DNA of 64,000 nt from an uncultured bacterium (GTDB lineage Bacteria > Bacteroidota > Ignavibacteria > UBA10030 > BY39), in NCBI GenBank assembly GCA_937967455.1, contig CALCJK010000009.1:124001-188000 (forward strand). The letters are read 5' to 3'. Made by a program: the position numbers and the translations under genes. A model generated the notes under the pieces. That model saw nothing but the letters and a program-made list of their open reading frames with translations, made no database searches and was not told the DNA's origin. This document shows, in pieces, positions 42,622 through 52,464 of the stretch (position 1 is its first letter; every line of letters starts with the position of its first letter).

Positions 42622-44018
42622 ATGGCAAAAGTCGATTTGTACGATGTTCCTCACATTAGTTCACTTCAAGATATGCTCATCAAATCAGCACAAAAATATT
42701 CCGATAAACTTGCTCTTGAAGATTTAAATGATACGCCAATTCCTAAGGTCACATATAACCAACTTTTAAGTAATGTGCTGAAATTTGGAACAGCTTTAAG
42801 AAACCTTGGTGTCAAAGAAAGAGGGAAAGTAGCAATTATTGGTGAAAATCGTGTTCAATGGGGAATAGCGTACCTTACTTGTGTGTCATTTAATTATGTT
42901 GTTGTGCCGATTGATAGAAAACTTTCTGAAAATGAAATTATGAATATAATACATGAATCTGAAGCTGAAGTAGTTGTATACTCGAGTGAATTTCATCCCC
43001 TGTTTTTAGAAAAATCAAAGATATTGAAACGAATAAAATTTTATATTTGTATGGATTATATAAAACCTGAAAAGAATTATTATTCAATGGTTGATTTATT
43101 ATTTTCTTTAGAAAGGTGTAGTGTGGATGATTTACCGAAGATTAAACCTGATGAGCTTTCAGTAATATTATTTACATCTGGAACACTTGGTAAATCAAAG
43201 GGAGTTATGCTAAGCCAAAAAAATTTGACATCTAATTTGATAGCTATAGTAAGTGCGTTTTTTATTTATTCTGAAGATGGATTTTTATGTGTTTTATTAA
43301 TTAGAGCATTTATAACAGGTGACGCTAAACAAGATCCGCTCGTGGCAAGAGGTTTGCGCGAATTTGGTTTTACATTCATTAGAGGTTATGGCTTAACAGA
43401 AAAATCTCCAATATTAACTCTAAATAGATTGAATAATTTTAAAGATAATTCAGCAGGATTACCTTTACCAAGTTTCGAGAATAAAATTGCAAATCCGGAC
43501 TTAGAAGGTAACGGAGAAATTTGGGCAAAGGGTCCTAACATTATGCTTGGTTATTATAAAAACGAAAATGCTACTAATGAAGTAATGAAAATGGCTGGTT
43601 TAAAACAGGTGATGTTGGGTATATTGATGACGATGATTTTTTACATATAAATGGAAGGAAAAAAAATGTAATAATTTCGAAAAGTGGTAAAAATGTTTAC
43701 CCTAAAGAAATAGAAGATGCATTAAATAGAGGTCCCTTTATCTTTGAATCTATGGTATATGCTGAACAAAATATTAAACATGGAGAAATAATCAAAGTAC
43801 AAATTAATGTAGATGCTGAGGCATTTATAGAATTATCAGAAAAAGAAAATATTGAGATAAATGAAAAAGTCATATCTGATATAATTAGTAAAGAAATTCA
43901 AAAAGTTAATAAAGGTTTTGCTTCTTTTAAACGCGTACAGGATTTTATAATAAGGGATAAGGAATTTGAAAAAACTACCTCCCAGAAAATTAAAAGATGT
44001 GCAAATGTACCTGAGTAG
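42622..44018 (+). pseudogene. Long-chain acyl-CoA ligase (AMP-binding) pseudogene with an internal deletion and a frameshift
   Basis: The N-terminus (42622-43250) has normal acyl-CoA ligase sequence, including the P-loop LFTSGTLGKSKGVMLSQ. The frame then jumps from FLCVLLI to RAFITGDAKQDPLVARGLRE, skipping roughly 100 residues that normally hold the core HHTYE-like and gate region. Near 43602-43606 one A seems missing from an A run. Adding it restores TGDVGYIDDDDFLHINGRKK and leads into the lower frame (43752-44018) with KNVYPKEIEDAL and KTTSQKIKR. Both lesions argue against function. Confidence 0.8.
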
Positions 44019-45224
44019 TCACTTGATAGTTATGTTGTTAGTGATAGGTTCTTCAAGATTTTTAAATATATATATCGATGTAAGGGACAAGATTATTCCT
44101 GATACATAAAAGACCTTATTAAATCCAAAACTAGAAGCCATTAGTCCGCCTAAAATTGGTCCAATCATATTAGCTAAAACAAATAAGCTTGAAGCAATTC
44201 CCATTATACCAGCTTTACGAATAGAGATGCAATTTTTTGAAATGTAAGAATATAATGGAGGAATAATTCCACCCATAAACATACCCTGGATAGCACGTAA
44301 TAAAATCAGTTGGATAATTGAATCCGTAGCTCCTTGCAACATATATGCGATAGCAGCACCGGTTATAGCAATTGGTAAGTTTTTTCGATAACCGCTCTTG
44401 TCTATTTTTCTTCCCCATATTGGTGAAGAGATTAACATAAATATTCCAAGAATTGAGAATGCTAATCCTGTAAAAGTTGAAAGAAAATTTGGTTTGATAT
44501 TAAATGTCTCAATATAAAGTGCAAATATGGGTTGTATTAACATTACTGCAAACTGACTTATGAATATTAAAATAACTCCCAATCTGAGACCTGGTACTGA
44601 AAAAGTAAATTTGTAATTTTGTCTGACTGTGAAAGATTGAGATTCAGATTTTTTAAAATTTTCATCTTTCACAATTTTTATAATTAAGATCCCAGCGGAA
44701 AAGCAAATAAAAGCAGTTATTAAAAAAATTACTCTGTATGGTAAGGCATCTCCAAGTAGTCCTCCTATCATCGGACCTAAGATAGTACCGGCTGCAGTTG
44801 AGCTTTGTAAAATACCTATTGCATAACCGATTTTTTCCTCTGGAGTGTTTGATGATACAAGTGCCAGAGCCGAAGGAATGAATCCACTGATTGCACCCTG
44901 TATCATTCTGGCGATAAGAAGAAACTGTACATTAGGCGATAATGCTATTAGAATTTGTGAAATTCCTAATCCAAATATAGCTCTTATGACCATCAGTTTT
45001 CTGCCATATTTATCTCCCAGTGTACCCCAGTAGGGAGTCATAAAAAACGAAAGAAAAAAAGGTCCAGCAAATACTAATCCGCTCCAGCGTGCAACGGCTG
45101 TTTGGTTGGTAATTCCCAATTCTCTCACAAAAAATGGCAAGAATGGTACAACCAAATTCATTCCAGCCATTGTTAGAAATTGTGCGATCCAGAGTGAGTA
45201 AAGATTTTTTTTCCAGATTTCCAT
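44019..45224 (-). CDS. Major facilitator superfamily (drug-efflux-like) transporter
   Basis: The 401-residue protein has 12 predicted membrane helices. Motif A appears as GTLGDKYGRKLM (about residues 66-77), motif C as GTILGPMIGGLLGD (about 143-156), typical of 12-helix drug:proton antiporters of the DHA1 group (TetA/Bcr-like). It exports small molecules using the proton gradient; the substrate cannot be read. It faces the ligase pseudogene directly, with stop codons adjacent, and its start is 79 bases from the tRNA gene. Confidence 0.88.
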   Translation of the reverse strand: MEIWKKNLYSLWIAQFLTMAGMNLVVPFLPFFVRELGITNQTAVARWSGLVFAGPFFLSFFMTPYWGTLGDKYGRKLMVIRAIFGLGISQILIALSPNVQFLLIARMIQGAISGFIPSALALVSSNTPEEKIGYAIGILQSSTAAGTILGPMIGGLLGDALPYRVIFLITAFICFSAGILIIKIVKDENFKKSESQSFTVRQNYKFTFSVPGLRLGVILIFISQFAVMLIQPIFALYIETFNIKPNFLSTFTGLAFSILGIFMLISSPIWGRKIDKSGYRKNLPIAITGAAIAYMLQGATDSIIQLILLRAIQGMFMGGIIPPLYSYISKNCISIRKAGIMGIASSLFVLANMIGPILGGLMASSFGFNKVFYVSGIILSLTSIYIFKNLEEPITNNITIK

Positions 45225-45260
45225 TTCAAAAAGATAAAAATATTGTTTAATAAATAAAAA

Positions 45261-45289
45261 TTGTTTCCTTTGTATATTTTTTATATATT
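45261..45289 (+). promoter_or_regulatory. Candidate sigma-70-type promoter of tRNA-Ser
   Basis: TTGTTT (45261-45266) and TATATT (45284-45289) are 17 bases apart, with the mature tRNA starting 14 bases downstream. It has the same -35/-17/-10 arrangement as the candidate before 33296. The surrounding 270-base gap holds only this, the tRNA and the leader of the next gene. Confidence 0.4.
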
Positions 45290-45303
45290 TAATTTGATAA
45301 TTA

Positions 45304-45385
45304 GGAGAGCTAGGCTAATGGTAAGTCACCGGTCTTGAAAACCGGCGTCCGCAAGGACTTGGGGGTTCGAGTCCCTCGCTCTCCG
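45304..45385 (+). tRNA. tRNA-Ser (anticodon UGA)
   Basis: The acceptor stem GGAGAGC/GCTCTCC pairs fully. The anticodon stem CCGGT/ACCGG holds the loop CTTGAAA, giving anticodon TGA (45336-45338), which reads UCA-type serine codons. A variable arm (GTCC-GCAA-GGAC) marks a class II tRNA such as serine. The T-arm has the GTTCGAGT loop. The discriminator is G (45385); no CCA is encoded, so the tail must be added after transcription. Confidence 0.95.
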
Positions 45386-45494
45386 CAATTAGTTGATCTA
45401 TCAACAGTTGGTTGGTAGTTATTAAATATTGAGATCTTGTAAGTTGGATTATAAGATTAGCTTTAGTTCTTAATTTTAGATTGGATATAAATTT

Positions 45495-46856
45495 ATGAAA
45501 TCAAGTTTTCAAGAAAAATTGGCTCAACTGATATTAGATGAGATATCGGAGAGGTTAAAAAATAGAGCATATCTGAATGAAGTACTAAGAGATTTTTTGG
45601 AATTTCCCCCAGAAAAAGTGGCTGAAGAATTTTTGAATGAGTTCGAAAAATTTTTGGGGGGAAATATAAAAGAAGAAATTCTAGATCGCTTAAAATCAAT
45701 TTATTTAAAAGAGATTCTACCACCAATTCAAGAAGGTGCAATCGAGGAGGAAAATATTCCCGGCACGATAAATCAGGAAATTGAACCTACTTCGCCACCT
45801 GCTGAATCTGCAACAATAGATGTAAGCGAAACCGTTGAGAAAAAATTAGTTAAGAAAGAGGATAAAATAATTGAAAGACCTGAAATTGAAGAACCCCAAA
45901 TTGAAGATAAAGGCACAGCCGGGGTAACTAACATTACGGAAGAAACAATTAAGTCGGATCATGGTGTAACTCAGAAATTAATTCCCTCTGAACTTGAGAT
46001 GGAAGAGTTGAAAGAAAAACCCTCAGTTTATTTTAAGAAAGAGAAAAAAACTAATATTGTCATATCAGCAAACGATTGGGTTTATTTATATGGATTCAGT
46101 TATGCACCTAATAGTGAAGGGAAAGGATATCCATCTATTGAATTGCCAATTAAAGGTGTTGACGAAAAAAATGTCGTATTTGGTTTGGACTATGGTGATG
46201 TGAGGTTATATTTAAGCAAATTACAATTTGAAAAATTTGTTATTGCTAAAACTGGTGAACATATATTAAATCCGAAAGAAGCAATTCCTTTAAAATATAA
46301 TCATTCCTGCATTATAAATCAGATTCGTACAAATGAAATTATGGTTCCTCTGGAATTCTGGACGATTAAGATGGGCAGAGAGAAAATTGTAAGGACAATA
46401 GAAGAGCGATACTTAAATTTTTTACATAGTTTGATAGACATTCACGATGCAATCGATTGGGATGTAGAAGCGTCTGTTCTTGATAATGAATTGATGAAAA
46501 TTTTAAGTGAACCTGCTGTTACAAGAACATCTGATTCGCGTTATGAAACGCGACATCCAAAAATACAGAAGATGGAAGTAAAACAATTTGAGAAGGTGCT
46601 TTTTAAAGAAAAAGAAATCGCCCAGAAAATCAATTTAACTCTGACTAAAGTAGCAAATAAAATTAAAGTTGATTATATTGTGACCCTCGAAAGTTCATTT
46701 TTGGATGGTTGGAAACCAATTTTAAGTGCAAGATATGTGGTCGGCAAAGAAAAACGCAAAGCGTTCTACCAATCAATACTTGATTTACAATCTGAATTTA
46801 TGAATTACAAAGTGATGCTTACTGTAAATAGTCCTAAGGTACATTTTAAGTTTTAA
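45495..46856 (+). CDS. GvpL/GvpF-like protein with long N-terminal extension (orphan)
   Basis: Residues 1-75 are charged helices and 76-190 a Glu/Lys/Pro-rich linker. The rest resembles gas-vesicle proteins GvpL/GvpF. It begins with VYLYGFSYAP (about 197-206). Then comes NEIMVPLEFWTIKMGREKIVRTIEERY (about 281-306), matching the family's 'LPVRFGTVF...LLEERY' stretch, and the AIDWDVEASVLD segment (family 'VEWGVKVY'). The C-terminal SARYVVGKEKRKAF and LTVNSPKVHFKF match 'AYLVDRE' and 'LTGPWPPYSF'. No gvpA or other gas-vesicle gene is in the window. The match is by eye and divergent. Confidence 0.6.
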   Translation: MKSSFQEKLAQLILDEISERLKNRAYLNEVLRDFLEFPPEKVAEEFLNEFEKFLGGNIKEEILDRLKSIYLKEILPPIQEGAIEEENIPGTINQEIEPTSPPAESATIDVSETVEKKLVKKEDKIIERPEIEEPQIEDKGTAGVTNITEETIKSDHGVTQKLIPSELEMEELKEKPSVYFKKEKKTNIVISANDWVYLYGFSYAPNSEGKGYPSIELPIKGVDEKNVVFGLDYGDVRLYLSKLQFEKFVIAKTGEHILNPKEAIPLKYNHSCIINQIRTNEIMVPLEFWTIKMGREKIVRTIEERYLNFLHSLIDIHDAIDWDVEASVLDNELMKILSEPAVTRTSDSRYETRHPKIQKMEVKQFEKVLFKEKEIAQKINLTLTKVANKIKVDYIVTLESSFLDGWKPILSARYVVGKEKRKAFYQSILDLQSEFMNYKVMLTVNSPKVHFKF

Positions 46857-46937
46857 TTTTTTAATAATTATTTAATGTAATTATTAAAAAGATATTACTT
46901 AAATTTTTATATATACATCATAAATTTGAAATAATAA

Positions 46938-48737
46938 GTGAATAAATTATATCTAAAAGGCGATGAGTTATTTGAAAAAGCTACGGATTACTGTTTTATT
47001 GTAAATCAGGATGGGTTGATTTTGGATGTTAATCCCTCTGCTCAAGAAAAATTAAAGATATCTCTTGAGGATCTGACAAATAGACCAATTACGGAATTAC
47101 TGTCATTGGAAACAAGGGAGAGTTTTAAAAAAGTTTTTAATAATACAATAAATGGAAACAATTCATCTATAATTGAGGCTGAATTACTTAGCTCATCCTT
47201 AGAAATTATTAATGTTTCGATTTCAATATTTAAATTAAATGGTAAAGAAGATAAAGCCGTTTATTTTGTTAGTGCTCGCGATATAAGTGAGCAACGAAGA
47301 GCACAATTGCAACTTTTGCGTTTTGCAAACGCTATTCATTATACAATTAATCCAATTGAGATAACAGATGTTGATGGAAAAATTATTTATGTTAATCCAG
47401 CATTCGAGAGGGTAACAGGTTATGCGAAACATGAATTAATAGGAAAGAATCCCAATATTTTGAACAGTGGTCGGCAACCAAAAGAGTTTTGGCAAAATAT
47501 GTGGGAAACCATTTTAAAAGGAAAAGTGTGGACAGGTGAAATAGAAAATAAAACTAAAGATGGTAAACTAGTGAATGAGAGACTTTTGGTTTCTCCTATC
47601 ATAGATCCGTCAGGTAAACTCATTGGTTTTTTAGGTATACATAATGATTTGACTGAACAGAAGAAGTTAGAAAATGAACTTGCTAAAGTCAGCGCATATA
47701 TGGCTGCAATACTAGACGACTCCACTGATGCAATTATTGGTTTGGATTGCAATTTCAATATAAGGTCCTGGAACAAAGGTGCAGAAAAAATTTATGGTTA
47801 TAAGGCAGAAGAAATACTCGGTAAAAACTTTTCAGTACTTGTTCCACCTGATTTAATTAAGAGTGGTGAACTGGAATACCTCAATGAAGAATTTAAGAAA
47901 AAAGGATATATAAGGAACTATGAAACAGAAAGACTGACAAAAGATGGAAAAAGAATATCAATCGAGTTGACTAGAACATTGGTTAAAGATTCAAATGGAA
48001 ATGTTATCGGCAGTTCAGCCATTGTTCGCGATGTTACTGAGCTGAAAAAATTAAAAAGACAGATAAGTCACGCTGAAAAATTATCTGTAGTTGGTCAATT
48101 AGCCGCCGGGATTGCACATGAAGTTGGGAATCCACTTACTTCAATTTCATCAATAGTTCAGGTTATTCAGCGAACTACGAATGATACATTTGCAATTGAG
48201 AAACTGGAGCTTGTTAAAAATCAAATTAATAGAATTGCAAAAACAATTCGTGAGCTTGTTGATTTTTCAAGACCATCTAATTATGAGATTAGGCAAACAG
48301 ATGTGAATAAATTATTACAAGATGCAGTCAATATTATACGATATGGAAAAAAATCTAAGGATATTAATTTTGTACTTGAGTTAAGCAATAAAATTCCTAG
48401 AATAACCCTTGTTCAGGATCAAATTATTCAGGTTTTTATAAACCTTTTATTGAATGCGGTTGATGCAATGGAAGGTAAACCTGGTGAAATCAAAGTAAAA
48501 TCAGAGCTATTTGGTAATCATATTAAAATTCATTTTATCGATAAAGGAAAAGGTATTCCAGATGAAATTAAGAATAAAATATTTGAGCCATTTTTTACAA
48601 CAAAGAAAGTTGGCGAAGGTACAGGTCTGGGTTTATGGGTAAGTTATGGAATCGTAAAAAATTTTGGTGGCGATATTGATTTTGAAAGCAGAATAGGTGA
48701 AGGAAGTATATTTACAATTAGTTTACCAATATCTTAA
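46938..48737 (+). CDS. PAS-domain sensor histidine kinase (NtrB-like)
   Basis: The 599-residue kinase starts with GTG at 46938. It has three PAS domains (about residues 5-118, 120-240 and 250-370), then a HisKA domain with phospho-accepting His in [15 protein letters not shown]. The catalytic domain follows: [11 protein letters not shown] (N box), [26 protein letters not shown] and SIFTISLPI. No membrane helix is visible, so it probably senses a soluble cue such as redox state. A sigma-54-type response regulator follows 15 bases later, forming a cognate pair. Confidence 0.92.
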   Translation: MNKLYLKGDELFEKATDYCFIVNQDGLILDVNPSAQEKLKISLEDLTNRPITELLSLETRESFKKVFNNTINGNNSSIIEAELLSSSLEIINVSISIFKLNGKEDKAVYFVSARDISEQRRAQLQLLRFANAIHYTINPIEITDVDGKIIYVNPAFERVTGYAKHELIGKNPNILNSGRQPKEFWQNMWETILKGKVWTGEIENKTKDGKLVNERLLVSPIIDPSGKLIGFLGIHNDLTEQKKLENELAKVSAYMAAILDDSTDAIIGLDCNFNIRSWNKGAEKIYGYKAEEILGKNFSVLVPPDLIKSGELEYLNEEFKKKGYIRNYETERLTKDGKRISIELTRTLVKDSNGNVIGSSAIVRDVTELKKLKRQISHAEKLSVVGQLAAGIAHEVGNPLTSISSIVQVIQRTTNDTFAIEKLELVKNQINRIAKTIRELVDFSRPSNYEIRQTDVNKLLQDAVNIIRYGKKSKDINFVLELSNKIPRITLVQDQIIQVFINLLLNAVDAMEGKPGEIKVKSELFGNHIKIHFIDKGKGIPDEIKNKIFEPFFTTKKVGEGTGLGLWVSYGIVKNFGGDIDFESRIGEGSIFTISLPIS

Positions 48738-48752
48738 CAAATTTTTAATAGT

Positions 48753-50105
48753 ATGAAAAAGAAAATATTAGTGGTTGATGACGAATCCATAATACGAGAA
48801 TCCTTGGTATTCGTCCTCAGTAAGGAAAATTATGAAGTTGATGAAGCTTCTAATGGATTGCAGGCACTGGAAAAAATAAAATCTGACAATTTTGATTTGT
48901 TGATCACAGATATTGAAATGCCTGAGTTAAAGGGAATTGAATTATTGGAGAAAGTCAGACAATACTCACCAGATACATTTGTTATTTTAATTACTGCTTA
49001 CGCATCAATTGAAACAGCAATATCTGCGTTTCGAAAGGGTGCGTCAGATTATATATTGAAACCACTTGAATTTGAGGATTTGTTACACAGGGTGAAAAAA
49101 ATATTTGAATATAAAGAACTTCTTCAGGAAAATATAAATTTACGAGCAGAATTAAATAGGGAATATGACTTCTCAAATATTGTTGGGAACAGTCCTGCCA
49201 TGAAACAAGTTTTTGAACTTGTAAAAAAAGTATCGAAAACAGATGGGACTGTGTTAATCACAGGTAAAAGCGGGACAGGGAAAGAATTAATTGCAAGAGC
49301 TATTCATTACAATAGTAAGCGAGCAAGCCAAAAATTTGTTGCAATAAATTGTGGTGCAATTGTGGAAACTCTTTTTGAGAGTGAATTATTTGGTCATAAA
49401 AAAGGGTCCTTTACAGGTGCTACTTCGGATAAAGAAGGACTTTTTAAAATCGCCGACGGTGGTACAATCTTTCTTGATGAGGTAAGTGAAATACCAATTC
49501 ATTTACAGGTCAAACTTTTACGTGTAATAGAGGAAAGGGAAGTTTTACCTGTCGGGAGTACTACTCCTATCAAAGTAGATGTCCGAATTATCACCGCCTC
49601 AAATAAATCGCTTAGCGAATTGGTTGAAGAAGGTAAATTTCGGGAGGATTTGTTTTATCGTTTAAATATTGTAGAAATACATTTACCTGCTCTTGAGGAG
49701 AGAAAGGAAGATATTGCCCTATTGATCCAGCATTTCATAAAAAAACATGGTAAGAGAATGGGTAAAGTTGTACACGGGGCAACAAATGAGGTTGTAAGGG
49801 TTCTAATGAACCATACATGGAGAGGTCAAGTGCGTGAGCTTGAAAATATTATTGAACGGGCACTGATATTTGCTGAAAGTGATTATCTAACTCTTAAAGA
49901 TTTACCAGAAGAATTCAGGGTTAAGGCAACAAAAAATTTTTTACAGACATCTTCGAAACTTAAAGATAAGATCAGAGAGTTTGAACGAGATTATATTAAA
50001 AGCAGGCTTGAGTTTCATCAATACGATAAAAATCTGGTTGCAAGCGAGCTTGGAATTAGTGTATCATCCCTTTATCGTAAAATAGACGAGTTAGGTATTA
50101 GTTGA
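48753..50105 (+). CDS. Sigma-54-dependent response regulator (NtrC family), copy 1
   Basis: The 450-residue protein has a receiver domain (acidic pocket Asp9-10, phospho-acceptor Asp53, Lys in LKPLEF). An AAA+ domain follows, with Walker A GKSGTGKE and the sigma-54-contact loop GSFTGA at residues 218-223, and a Fis-type helix-turn-helix (about 410-450). GSFTGA is a functional variant of GAFTGA in known activators. It should activate sigma-54 promoters upon phosphorylation by the adjacent kinase. Copy 2 lies beyond ccmF. Confidence 0.93.
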   Translation: MKKKILVVDDESIIRESLVFVLSKENYEVDEASNGLQALEKIKSDNFDLLITDIEMPELKGIELLEKVRQYSPDTFVILITAYASIETAISAFRKGASDYILKPLEFEDLLHRVKKIFEYKELLQENINLRAELNREYDFSNIVGNSPAMKQVFELVKKVSKTDGTVLITGKSGTGKELIARAIHYNSKRASQKFVAINCGAIVETLFESELFGHKKGSFTGATSDKEGLFKIADGGTIFLDEVSEIPIHLQVKLLRVIEEREVLPVGSTTPIKVDVRIITASNKSLSELVEEGKFREDLFYRLNIVEIHLPALEERKEDIALLIQHFIKKHGKRMGKVVHGATNEVVRVLMNHTWRGQVRELENIIERALIFAESDYLTLKDLPEEFRVKATKNFLQTSSKLKDKIREFERDYIKSRLEFHQYDKNLVASELGISVSSLYRKIDELGIS

Positions 50106-50195
50106 AGTATTATCAAAATTGAAAAAACTAAGGATACATATTTTTAAAATTAGGAATCCCGTAACTCAATTTTTTAAAAAATAAGGATATTATTA

Positions 50196-50212
50196 TGGCA
50201 TATTTATTGAAT
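50196..50212 (+). promoter_or_regulatory. Candidate sigma-54 (-24/-12) promoter of ccmF
   Basis: ATGGCATATTTATTGAA has TGGCA and TTG at the correct -24/-12 spacing, with the last C of the consensus replaced by A. Transcription would begin near 50221, ahead of AAAGG and the ccmF ATG at 50239. It follows a gene for a sigma-54 activator. Confidence 0.4.
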
Positions 50213-50238
50213 TTTACTAATATAAAGGTAATTAGTAT

Positions 50239-52464
50239 ATGGATATAGGTTTAATATTATTAATTTTTGCATTTGCTATTTCACTTATTACAGCTTATTT
50301 CTATTTTCAAGCTGCAAGAGGTGATATACAATCTCTGAAAATAGCCAGAATTATATATAAATTAAACACAGTCATTCTACTTGTTGTAAGTGGTTATCTA
50401 TTATATCTTTTGTTGTCGCATCAATTTAACTACGATTATGTATATAGATATAGTTCCCGTTCATTACCAACTGGATATCTAATTTCTGCTTTCTGGGCTG
50501 GTCAGGAGGGTTCATATTTGCTGTGGGTTTTATACTTGGGATTGTTAGGTATTCTTTTTATGAGAGGTGTTGGTAAATACGAATCTTATTCAATGATTGT
50601 AGTATCGTTAGCAAAATCCTTCTTAATTTTGTTAATGATAGATAAAAGTCCTTTCGAATTATTACCAGTTACTCCACCCGATGGTGCTGGATTGAATCCA
50701 TTACTGCAGGATCCATGGATGGTGGTGCACCCACCTATATTATTTATTGGTTATGCTTCAAGTACTTTTCCTTTTGCATTATCTATTGCTGCAATTCAAA
50801 AAAACGACTATGTAAATTGGATCAAACATGCTTTAAGATGGAGTCTAATAGTCTCCATAACACTTGGTGCAGGTATAATCATCGGTGGATTCTGGGCATA
50901 TGAAGTGCTGGGATGGGGTGGATACTGGGGCTGGGACCCTGTAGAAAACTCATCTCTGGTTCCGTGGTTAGTGACATTAGCTTTATTTCATGGAATTTTA
51001 ATTCAAAAGATGAAAAACTCACTTGTACGTTTTAACCTTTTTCTTTCAATCTTAGCTTTTGTTTTGGTTATTTATGCAACATTCTTAACACGTAGTGGTG
51101 TATTAGCAAATTTTTCAGTTCATTCTTTTGCTGGCGAAGGGCAAAACCATTTATTAATTGGTTTTATGTTGATAACATTAGTTGTGAGTTTATTTTTATT
51201 TTTTAAGAACTTTGAAAAAGTTCAAACTAATAGTTTTGATCCTTTTAAGTTGAATCGTGAAAGTGGGCTTTTCTGGAGCATGGTAGTTTTATTATTAAGT
51301 GGATTGTTTACATTCATCGGCACATCTTCTCCCATAATCACTGGAATTTTTTCTTCCTCACCGACTCCAGTAGAAACTACATTTTATAATCGAGTGAATT
51401 TCCCGTTGGGAATATTAATATTGTTGCTATTGGGTATTACACCACTCCTTTTATGGGGAAATTCAAAAATGGAGTCTTTCGTTAAATATTTTAGTATTTC
51501 TGTAGCTTTTGCTCTTGGAAGTACAGCTTTTGCCTATGTTCTTGGTGTAAGAGAAATTAAAATCTTGATATATATAACTGCATCAACATTTGCGATTGTT
51601 TCAAATTTTTTAATGTTACTTTTACATTTAAAAGTGAACATTATTAATATTGGTGGCCCTTTAGCACATTTTGGAGTTGCGTTAATGTTTTTGGGAATAA
51701 TAGTATCAGGTAATTTTGATAGAACTGAAAGGGCTTTACTAGAATTGCATAAACCTTCAAAGATTGGTGAATATCAATTAATTTATCATGGCATTTCAAA
51801 TAATCCATCTGGTAAGACTGAAATAAATATTGAAATGCAAAAGGACGGGAAGAGTATAAATAAGAAACCTAAGCTTTATTTTAGCACTTATAATAATGCA
51901 TGGATGCGCGAACCGGATATTACAATATTTCCTCTTTATGACTTATATATTTCGGTAATGGATAGACAACAATCTTTAGATGAAAATTCAAACAGACTTA
52001 TTTTAAAGAAAGGTGATACTCAAGAATTTGAAAACTATGAGCTAACCTTCCAGAATTTTGAATTTGAAAATCATGGAATGGATGAGGACATTAAGATTGC
52101 TGCAAATATAAATGTTAAATATAACGGTAAGAATTTTGTAATAAAACCTGCAATGTTATATCAAAAAAATCAAAAAATATCTGATCCTGTGGATTTGCCA
52201 TCCGATTCAGCAAAAAAGTCGGTTGCATTATCTGATATTAATGCTGATGAAAAAATGATAGCTCTATTATTCTATGGATTCAGTAATTCAGGATCGAAGG
52301 TGATCGACTATGTTCTTGTTGAGTTTACGGTGAAACCATTTATGAATTTTGTCTGGTTTGGTGCCATTATTTTAATACTTGGTTCTGTTATTGCATATGT
52401 TCGAAGGGTAAAAGAAAATAAAACAAATAACGAAAATTATGGCAGAACGAATCTTAATAGTTGA
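50239..52464 (+). CDS. ccmF: CcmF-like cytochrome c haem lyase subunit
   Basis: The 741-residue protein has about 13 to 15 membrane helices and the WWD-type haem-handling region GYWGWDPVENSSLVPWL (about residues 229-245, family form WWFWDPVEN). Earlier come GLNPLLQDPWMVVHPPILFIGY and STFPFALSI. It attaches haem covalently to CxxCH motifs in the System I route. Genes for cytochromes with 9 and 13 such motifs lie downstream, explaining its presence. It overlaps the second response regulator's start by 26 bases. Confidence 0.9.
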   Translation: MDIGLILLIFAFAISLITAYFYFQAARGDIQSLKIARIIYKLNTVILLVVSGYLLYLLLSHQFNYDYVYRYSSRSLPTGYLISAFWAGQEGSYLLWVLYLGLLGILFMRGVGKYESYSMIVVSLAKSFLILLMIDKSPFELLPVTPPDGAGLNPLLQDPWMVVHPPILFIGYASSTFPFALSIAAIQKNDYVNWIKHALRWSLIVSITLGAGIIIGGFWAYEVLGWGGYWGWDPVENSSLVPWLVTLALFHGILIQKMKNSLVRFNLFLSILAFVLVIYATFLTRSGVLANFSVHSFAGEGQNHLLIGFMLITLVVSLFLFFKNFEKVQTNSFDPFKLNRESGLFWSMVVLLLSGLFTFIGTSSPIITGIFSSSPTPVETTFYNRVNFPLGILILLLLGITPLLLWGNSKMESFVKYFSISVAFALGSTAFAYVLGVREIKILIYITASTFAIVSNFLMLLLHLKVNIINIGGPLAHFGVALMFLGIIVSGNFDRTERALLELHKPSKIGEYQLIYHGISNNPSGKTEINIEMQKDGKSINKKPKLYFSTYNNAWMREPDITIFPLYDLYISVMDRQQSLDENSNRLILKKGDTQEFENYELTFQNFEFENHGMDEDIKIAANINVKYNGKNFVIKPAMLYQKNQKISDPVDLPSDSAKKSVALSDINADEKMIALLFYGFSNSGSKVIDYVLVEFTVKPFMNFVWFGAIILILGSVIAYVRRVKENKTNNENYGRTNLNS

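Noticed and set aside
43620-43650. The stop at 43650 as the true end of the acyl-CoA ligase
   Set aside because: The C-terminal ligase sequence (HINGRKKNV, KNVYPKEIE) continues in another frame to 44018, so the stop results from a frameshift.
45289-45296. A Bacteroidetes-type TAnnTTTG promoter element before the tRNA
   Set aside because: TTAATTTG departs from the consensus at position 2 and the upstream spacing is short; the TTGTTT-17-TATATT pair fits better.
45495-46856. A gas-vesicle gene cluster
   Set aside because: Only one divergent GvpL/F-like gene is present; no gvpA-type shell protein or other gvp gene was found in the window.
50195-50248. A 17-codon ORF (ATG GCA TAT TTA ...) upstream of and overlapping the ccmF start
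   Set aside because: It is very short, overlaps ccmF, and its first bases form the candidate sigma-54 -24 element; a promoter explains the sequence better.
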